64,000 nucleotides of DNA, taken from assembly GCF_001905005.1 (NCBI RefSeq), contig NZ_LWKZ01000002.1, forward strand, positions 62,001 to 126,000. The letters run 5' to 3'. Below, in pieces: positions 59,541 through 64,000 of the stretch; position 1 is the stretch's first letter, and each line of letters begins with the position of its first letter. Source of the DNA: Streptomyces sp. CB02923 (GTDB lineage: Bacteria; Actinomycetota; Actinomycetes; Streptomycetales; Streptomycetaceae). Both the position numbers and the translations under genes were made by a program. Below the pieces are notes generated by a model. The model worked only from the letters and a program-made list of their open reading frames with translations, had not been told where the DNA came from and did no database searches.

Positions 59541-59576
59541 GTACGAGCGTACACAACGTTGCGTACGACCGTACGC
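59541..59576. promoter_or_regulatory. Paired palindromes in SMR-tetR promoter
   Basis: GTACGAGCGTAC (59541-59552, five-base arms) and the perfect GCGTACGACCGTACGC (59561-59576, seven-base arms) lie 22 bases apart centre to centre, two helical turns, immediately upstream of the SMR start. They share the half-site CGTAC and fit a TetR double operator. Confidence 0.6.
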
Positions 59577-59608
59577 ATCGCGGCGCGCGGGCGGCCACGC
59601 GAAATCGA

Positions 59609-59647
59609 TTGACGGTCCGGTGCCGTTCGTGAACGATTCCGGACCGT
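59609..59647 (+). promoter_or_regulatory. Nested palindromes and promoter at SDR start
   Basis: ACGGTCCGG (59612-59620) pairs with CCGGACCGT (59639-59647), enclosing the perfect CGTTCGTGAACG (59624-59635). A TTGACG at 59609-59614 with AACGAT 17 bases later would start transcription at about the GTG (59646), giving a leaderless mRNA. The right arm covers the start codon. Confidence 0.5.
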
Positions 59648-60452
59648 GACGACGAGTACCGACCATGACGAACGCTCCCGTGAACAAGGCCCTCCGGCCG
59701 ACCGTCCGCTCGCCTTGATCACCGGCGTGGGGCGCACCGTCGGTATCGGTGCGGGCATCGCCCGCCGGCTGGCCGCTTCGGGCTGGAACATCGCCTTCAC
59801 CTACTGGAGCCCCTACGACGATCGCATGAGCTGGGGCAGAGAGCCCGGCGCACCCGAAGTGATCAGCCAAGCCCTCGTGGAACAAGGTGCATCCGCCTTC
59901 GCGATCGAGGCGGATCTCGCCGACCCCGACACCTCGGCACGCGTCTTCGACGAGGTCGAGCAGCGGATGGGCGGTATCACCGCGCTGGTGATGTGCCACT
60001 GCGAGTCCGTCGATTCCGGGTTGCTGGAGACCACCGTCGAAAGTTTCGACCGGCACTTCGCCGTCAACGCGCGCGCCACCTGGCTGCTCATCCGCGAGTT
60101 CGGACGCCGCTTCGCCGCGGAACGGGGAACCGGCCGGATCATCAGCCTCACCAGTGATGACACGGTCGGCAACCTGCCCTACGGGGCAAGCAAGGGAGCC
60201 CTGGACCGCATCACCCTGGCCGCCGCCCACGAACTCGCCCACCTCGGCGTGACCGCCAACGCGATCAACCCGGGCCCGGTCGACACCGGCTGGATGCCCG
60301 AAGAACTCCGGGACCACTGCACCCGCAACAGCCCGCTAGGCCGACTCGGCACTCCACAGGACACCGCACACCTGGTGGACTTCCTGTGCTCCAGAAAGGG
60401 CGAGTGGATCAACGGCCAACTATTGATGAGCAACGGCGGCCTCAGCGAGTGA
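59646..60452 (+). CDS. Short-chain dehydrogenase/reductase
   Basis: A 268-residue SDR. After 22 hydrophilic residues the Rossmann motif reads ALITGVGRTVGIGAGIARRL. The expected NAG region is replaced by VMCHCESVDSG. SLTSDDTVGNLPYGASKGALDR carries the YxxxK motif, and INPGPVDTGW follows. The C-terminal end SNGGLSE fits the family. This type, with TYWSPYDDRMSWG after strand two, is seen in actinobacterial operons of unknown substrate. A GTG start lies within a palindromic promoter. Confidence 0.87.
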   Translation: MTTSTDHDERSREQGPPADRPLALITGVGRTVGIGAGIARRLAASGWNIAFTYWSPYDDRMSWGREPGAPEVISQALVEQGASAFAIEADLADPDTSARVFDEVEQRMGGITALVMCHCESVDSGLLETTVESFDRHFAVNARATWLLIREFGRRFAAERGTGRIISLTSDDTVGNLPYGASKGALDRITLAAAHELAHLGVTANAINPGPVDTGWMPEELRDHCTRNSPLGRLGTPQDTAHLVDFLCSRKGEWINGQLLMSNGGLSE

Positions 60453-60454
60453 CA

Positions 60455-61783
60455 CTACGCCGTAATGGCCCGTCGCGCCCGGTCGTACAGGTCACGAGCA
60501 GTGGAGTTCCTCAGGTACGGGTGCAGCAGCGTCGGCACTCGCTTCATTCGCTCGTCAGCGCGTCCGGATTTCACCATGGGGTATTCATCCAGCGCCAAAC
60601 TCCACGTTTGGCAAGCTGCCTCCAAGTGACCGACTTGCAACTGACGCTCGGCGAGCAATCCGCGGCGGTGAACGCGGTCACGCCTGTAGACACTCAGGCG
60701 CTCCCGGTCCGATTCCTGCAACGCTTCAACTGCCCCGCGAAAGTCGCCCAGTTCGAAGCGAACTTGACTGACGTGGTAATGAAGAGACGCGGGATCATAC
60801 GAGCCCAACGCCTTCCCTCGCGATTCGGCCCGGTCCATCGCCACTTCCGCTTCGTCTATATACCGAAGGGCGTTCACCCGGTCCCCCGTCTGCGCGGCAG
60901 CGTGCGCCTGCTGCCCCGCCAAGAAGGCCCGCATCCGCGGCCCCGCCTGAGGTGACGCGGCGGCAGCGGCGTCGGCGAGCCTCATGGCTTGGGTTCCATG
61001 TCCGAGATCGACCGCTTGCACGCTCATGCCCCGGAGCGTGGTGCAGTACGTCAAGTGGTCGTTTGCCGCTCCCGCGAGTTCCAGCGCCTTGAGGTAGTAC
61101 TGCTGCGCCAGGTGATGCTCCCCTTCGTCCACGGCCATGTATCCGGTGAGGTAACACAAGTCGGACGCAGCGGAACGCATAGCGGCACGAACATCTTCCG
61201 GGCCGTCCGCGTGCAGAGCAGGGGCAACCGTGTTGATCAGAAAAGACGCCGCCATGGGGCGGGCATAGCGTCCGCCGAACTCGTCGTCCAGGTCACTGAC
61301 ACGTTCCGTCATGGCCGTGACCATCTGCACGTCATTCATGCCGATTCGCGCGGTCTTCCCAGTCTGCAAGCCTTCGGCCCTGGCAACAACGTCAGGCCAG
61401 CCAGGAACTGTCAACGCGACAGAGAACAACCCAGCCCCGAGCACACCACGCCGCGACGGATCCACGTCCATCCTCCCCAGCTCGATCAGCCTCTCCACCG
61501 TACCTACCGGCTCGGACACTTGATCGGCTGGAGCGGAAAACCCCGCCTGTGTATGGGTGATCGGACGATTCAGCCGACGGGAGAACGTCTCAAGGATGAG
61601 GCGGCGTACGCGCTCGCGCGGCATGGTCCCGCCAAGCCAGTGGTGCACGGCACTGCCGTTGTACCGCAGGGGCGTACCCCCCTCGGTGCCCACTCGGTTC
61701 ACAGCTCGCGCGCACTGGTCAAGGGTCCAACCGCTCTCCGTGAACAGCCTGTGCAACTCGGTGTTCGGTGTCCGTCCGGCCAT
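60455..61783 (-). CDS. TPR-containing transcriptional regulator-like protein
   Basis: A 442-residue protein. The first ~75 residues (LHRLFTESGWTLDQCARAVNRV, SAVHHWLGGTMPRERVRRLI) look like an atypical HTH. A linker with RRGVLGAGLFSVALTVPGWPDV follows, then about 300 residues of TPR-like helices (YLKALELAGAANDHLTYC, LADAAAAASPQAGP, ALRYIDEAEVAMDRAE). It is divergent from the cassette 61895-63822. A perfect 17-bp palindrome lies 13 bases upstream of its ATG. It probably controls that cassette and itself. Confidence 0.8.
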   Translation of the reverse strand: MAGRTPNTELHRLFTESGWTLDQCARAVNRVGTEGGTPLRYNGSAVHHWLGGTMPRERVRRLILETFSRRLNRPITHTQAGFSAPADQVSEPVGTVERLIELGRMDVDPSRRGVLGAGLFSVALTVPGWPDVVARAEGLQTGKTARIGMNDVQMVTAMTERVSDLDDEFGGRYARPMAASFLINTVAPALHADGPEDVRAAMRSAASDLCYLTGYMAVDEGEHHLAQQYYLKALELAGAANDHLTYCTTLRGMSVQAVDLGHGTQAMRLADAAAAASPQAGPRMRAFLAGQQAHAAAQTGDRVNALRYIDEAEVAMDRAESRGKALGSYDPASLHYHVSQVRFELGDFRGAVEALQESDRERLSVYRRDRVHRRGLLAERQLQVGHLEAACQTWSLALDEYPMVKSGRADERMKRVPTLLHPYLRNSTARDLYDRARRAITA

Positions 61784-61795
61784 GCCCGACTCCCG

Positions 61796-61812
61796 GTTTA
61801 AAGGCTTTAAAC
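61796..61812. promoter_or_regulatory. Perfect 17-bp palindrome at divergent promoter
   Basis: GTTTAAAGGCTTTAAAC has perfect eight-base arms around a single central base. It is strikingly A+T-rich in this G+C-rich DNA and lies between the TPR regulator start (61783) and the cassette start (61895). It is a strong candidate operator for the TPR regulator. Confidence 0.7.
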
Positions 61813-61894
61813 ACGTGCCCCCGCGCCAACGGTACCGCCGTTGCGCGTACGGGAGTTGGCTGGTCAAGCAAGCGTCACGCAGGAGGGGCAGGCG

Positions 61895-62095
61895 ATGACT
61901 GAGTACACCGGCATCAGCACGGGCGCGGACACCCCCGTACGGGGGACCCCGTCACGGCGACGTGCCGCTCGTCAGTCGCGAGAGCCGACCGTTGGCGAGT
62001 TGGTCGGGGACACCGCCGGGGACCATTTCGGCGAGTACTGCGACGTGTTGGGCGGCCGGCGGTTGCTGCGGCCCGCCGATGGCGAACGCGAGTGA
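61895..62095 (+). CDS. Small protein with actinobacterial LRP-type C-terminus (66 aa)
   Basis: A 66-residue protein. The N-terminal half is Thr/Arg/Ser-rich and disordered, and the C-terminal half reads VGELVGDTAGDHFGEYCDVLGGRRLLRPADGERE. The end resembles small actinobacterial proteins finishing in a G-R-x-x-LRPxxGGxEW pattern that accompany XRE/TPR regulators (from memory). AGGAGGGG precedes the ATG. It is the first gene of the divergent cassette. Its role is unknown; a regulatory partner or a peptide substrate of the downstream proteins are possibilities. Confidence 0.6.
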   Translation: MTEYTGISTGADTPVRGTPSRRRAARQSREPTVGELVGDTAGDHFGEYCDVLGGRRLLRPADGERE

Positions 62096-62183
62096 GGTCC
62101 AACCCCGCGCGATCACAGCCGTAGGGCGGCATTCGAGCGGTGCACGAAACAGGCTTCACCCCCCAAGTAGAGGAGCACAGCGC

Positions 62184-62627
62184 ATGACAACGATGGCGAC
62201 CGAACAACGGACCGGCCGCGAACTGATCGACAAGGATCTGTTCGACCGCCTGGCGCACTTCGTCGTGGTACACAACGGCGAGTCGCGGGACCAGGCCGAG
62301 AAGATCATCGATCAGGCGGTCGCGTTCGTGGCATCCGTCGGCGGTACCGACATCCCCCTGGTTCCCTCGGACGACGTGGACAAGGGGCTGCACGCGTTCA
62401 TCCTGCACACCAGGGAGTACGCGAAATTCTGCGAGCAGCGTGGCGGGCGGTTCCTGCACCACTCTCCGGCAGGGCCCGGCCCGCTCAGCCGCTCGTTCGC
62501 CGCTGTATCGGCGAGTGCGCATGCCGTGAAGGCGGCCGGGTTCCTGGTCCATGAGGATCTGTGGACCGTAAACGGGTTGTCCGCCGGTCAGTGCGACTCG
62601 GACGACGGACGTCCCTACGCCGTGTAG
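62184..62627 (+). CDS. GRDP-like (glycine-rich-domain-family) protein
   Basis: A 147-residue protein with the pattern GRELIDKDLFDRLAHFVVVHNG, ESRDQAEKIIDQAVAFVAS, and VDKGLHAFILHTREYAKFCEQRGGRFLHHSP. The His/Trp-type positions and helix order resemble the N-terminal part of plant GRDP/DUF1399-like proteins and their actinobacterial relatives. The assignment is tentative. AGAGGAGCACAGCGC precedes the ATG. It lies between the 66-residue protein and the kinase-like protein, in the same orientation. No enzymatic role is known. Confidence 0.6.
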   Translation: MTTMATEQRTGRELIDKDLFDRLAHFVVVHNGESRDQAEKIIDQAVAFVASVGGTDIPLVPSDDVDKGLHAFILHTREYAKFCEQRGGRFLHHSPAGPGPLSRSFAAVSASAHAVKAAGFLVHEDLWTVNGLSAGQCDSDDGRPYAV

Positions 62628-62695
62628 CGCAACCTGCCAGGCAACGAGCCGGCCCCTTCGTGGGGGTCGGCTCACCCAGCGAAAGGAACACCACC

Positions 62696-63556
62696 GTGGA
62701 ACCCCCGGCCCCCTGCCCTTTACCGCGTGGTGTAGCACACGCACTCGAACCGGTCGGTACCCGACTGGTGGTCAACCGCCGCGGGTCCACTGTCTGGGAC
62801 GTGCGTACCGAAGCGGAGCGGTACGCCGTGAAAGTCGGGCGCCCCGTTCCCCCGTCGGACGATCACCCCGGACATGACTGGACCGGGATCGCACCCGCCC
62901 GTGAAGCTGTGATCTTGCAGCACCTGCAATCGTCTGCGGTCTACGGCACATGGGAGTACGGCACGTGGAACGCCCAACCGTGGCACGCGGGGACCGACCT
63001 GCACGAGTTGTGGAAACCCCAGCGCAATGGAGAGACCGGAATCCCGCTCGACCTGCGTTCCGCTCTCGCGTGCGCGACGAAACTCGCCGCGCTGCATGAC
63101 AGCGGGTGGGTTCACGGGGACATCCAGCCGGCTCATTTCATCATCGGGCCCGATGGCGCTGCCGCGATTATCGACCTCGCCCTGGCACAAGGCGGTTTAC
63201 TGCCGCACGAGTTGGAGTTCCCCTATCCCGGATGCCTCGTCCACTACGAGAGCCCGGAAATTTCCCGCAGCATTCTGGACAGCCGCACCGCCGTCCCCAC
63301 AACGGCATCCGACGTATACGGGTTCGGTGCGTCGCTGTTCATCAGCATCACAGGATGGAGGCACGTTGAGTATCCGGATGATGCTCCGCGCACAGTGCAG
63401 CGAAAGGCAATCGCCACCAAGCCACACCGACCGGTCAAGATTCCGGGCATCTTCGGCAAGCTTGTTGACGCCATGCTGAGTCCCGTACCAGAGGACCGGC
63501 CGACCAGCCATGAGGTCTGCTCGATAATCGCGTGTGCCGTTGACGCCACAGACTGA
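62696..63556 (+). CDS. Protein kinase-like protein with altered catalytic motifs
   Basis: A 286-residue kinase-fold protein. A Gly-rich start (NRRGSTVWDV) and the Lys of AERYAVKVG suggest ATP binding. The catalytic loop reads HGDIQPAHF (His140, Asp142), with His in place of the usual Asn. IDLALAQG stands in place of DFG. SPEIS resembles the APE motif and SDVYGFGASLF the following helix. A TTA leucine codon at 63197-63199 makes its translation bldA-dependent. GTG start with GAAAGGA upstream. Its substrate is unknown; it lies in the cassette with the small and GRDP-like proteins. Confidence 0.75.
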   Translation: MEPPAPCPLPRGVAHALEPVGTRLVVNRRGSTVWDVRTEAERYAVKVGRPVPPSDDHPGHDWTGIAPAREAVILQHLQSSAVYGTWEYGTWNAQPWHAGTDLHELWKPQRNGETGIPLDLRSALACATKLAALHDSGWVHGDIQPAHFIIGPDGAAAIIDLALAQGGLLPHELEFPYPGCLVHYESPEISRSILDSRTAVPTTASDVYGFGASLFISITGWRHVEYPDDAPRTVQRKAIATKPHRPVKIPGIFGKLVDAMLSPVPEDRPTSHEVCSIIACAVDATD

Positions 63557-63597
63557 CGAAAAGCTTCGCCCACACCCCCCACGGAGGCACCACCCCC

Positions 63598-63822
63598 ATG
63601 ACCACCCGCTTCGAAAACCTCTCCCCCGCCGAAACCGCCCGCGAAATCATGTGTGACCTCGGTGAGGCCGCGCGTGCCGTCGGTGTGCAGTTCCCCAGTT
63701 TGCGGCTGGATCCGCACCCGGTTGCGGGGCTCGGTGCGCCCGCTCATCTCATCGAGACCGGGCGGATCAATCTCACCACCGCGATGCAGATGACCGAGGT
63801 GTTCCGCGCGGCGCGCCCGTAA
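63598..63822 (+). CDS. Small hypothetical protein (74 aa)
   Basis: A 74-residue protein: RFENLSPAETAREIMCDLGEAARAVGVQFPSLRLDP then HLIETGRINLTTAMQMTEVFRAA. It is helical at both ends, with no membrane segment or known motif. ACGGAGGCACC precedes the ATG. It closes the cassette that begins at 61895 and is followed by a bidirectional terminator. Function unknown. Confidence 0.6.
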   Translation: MTTRFENLSPAETAREIMCDLGEAARAVGVQFPSLRLDPHPVAGLGAPAHLIETGRINLTTAMQMTEVFRAARP

Positions 63823-63844
63823 AGCCCCGTAGGCAACGGAAAAT

Positions 63845-63881
63845 GGCTGTGCCCGCCGAGGAGGACCCGGCGGGCACAGCC
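63845..63881. terminator. Bidirectional terminator
   Basis: GGCTGTGCCCGCCG (63845-63858) pairs perfectly with CGGCGGGCACAGCC (63868-63881) across a nine-base loop. On the minus strand the stem is followed by ATTTTCC, making it a good terminator for the sufT-like gene. It can also end the 61895-63822 cassette. Confidence 0.9.
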
Positions 63882-63909
63882 TGAACAGATCAGATCAGGT
63901 AAAGACCGG

Positions 63910-64000
63910 TCAGACGTTGAACCCCAGTGCCCGGAGCTGCTCACGTCCGTCGTCGGTGATCTTGTCGGGGCCCCACGGGGGCATCCAGACCCAGTTGATC
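63910..64000 (-). CDS. SufT-like metal-sulfur cluster assembly factor (C-terminus only)
   Basis: The minus strand at the right edge encodes INWVWMPPWGPDKITDDG followed by REQLRALGFNV and a TGA at 63910-63912. This is the characteristic C-terminus of actinobacterial DUF59/SufT proteins, which assist iron-sulfur cluster assembly, usually at the end of a suf operon. The gene runs off the window, and only about 30 codons are visible. A strong terminator follows. Confidence 0.85.
   Translation of the reverse strand, partial: INWVWMPPWGPDKITDDGREQLRALGFNV

Noticed and set aside
1..64000. tRNA, rRNA or other housekeeping RNA genes
   Set aside because: No tRNA-like cloverleaf with a T-loop GTTCRANNC pattern in context and no rRNA segment were recognised by eye. 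Apart from the B12 riboswitch, no RNA family is claimed.

Overview
The window is high-G+C actinobacterial DNA, almost certainly from a Streptomyces chromosome. The evidence is frequent GTG starts, ATGA/GTGA/TAATG start-stop overlaps, DUF397 genes, mycothiol-type DinB domains, paired HTH/TPR regulators, and a gene order (cobalamin genes, then ectoine genes, then dapD, then sufT) that matches my memory of the Streptomyces coelicolor core chromosome. No rRNA, tRNA, CRISPR array, transposase or integrase was seen.

Layout. (1) 1-10.7 kb: a cobalamin locus. A small membrane protein is followed by a B12 riboswitch and cobD(cbiB)-cobQ-chelatase(AAA+/VWA)-cobO-cobB-VOC protein, then an oppositely oriented ZIP metal transporter, then a cobE-like gene and cobC. 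The large chelatase subunit cobN is not present. (2) 10.7-15 kb: an SDR plus IacB-like pair with a divergent ArsR-type regulator, a BASS transporter, a tandem pair of ~155-bp inverted-repeat elements, and an amidohydrolase. (3) 15-19 kb: the ectABCD operon, making ectoine and 5-hydroxyectoine. (4) 19-26.5 kb: an ECF sigma factor with a putative zinc-finger anti-sigma/DinB protein, a proline iminopeptidase-like hydrolase, a class V aminotransferase, a FrnE-like DsbA protein, and two DUF397 genes sharing a 140-bp identical block next to a decayed XRE/DUF5753 regulator. (5) 26.5-38.2 kb: a methyltransferase, a GNAT protein, and an aldarate/uronate catabolic set (uronate dehydrogenase, kdgD, ketoglutarate-semialdehyde-type dehydrogenase, IclR regulator). 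This set is split by a two-component system and a sortase pair. (6) 38-43 kb: a YeaQ-type membrane protein and a double-domain TerD, then a 3.1-kb TetR/amidase segment. The 3' end and terminator of terD reappear on the far side of that segment. (7) 43-46.8 kb: an HTH/TPR regulator with a flavoprotein, and a luciferase-like oxidoreductase. (8) 46.9-57 kb: PhoX-like phosphatase, trypsin-like peptidase with a small partner, a large acidic protein, an exported nuclease/phosphatase with putative PHO boxes, a DHDPS-family protein, an EI24 membrane protein, and a coupled 51-aa/237-aa pair. (9) 57.4-60.5 kb: dapD, a TetR-SMR efflux pair, and an SDR. (10) 60.5-63.8 kb: a TPR regulator divergent from a four-gene cassette (66-aa protein, GRDP-like protein, kinase-like protein, 74-aa protein). 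(11) The window ends inside a sufT-like gene.

The least explained parts are the 61.8-63.8 kb cassette, the terD-flanked segment, and the tandem inverted-repeat elements at 13.45-13.88 kb. Several transcription units show strong palindromes at their promoters, and these give concrete regulatory predictions.
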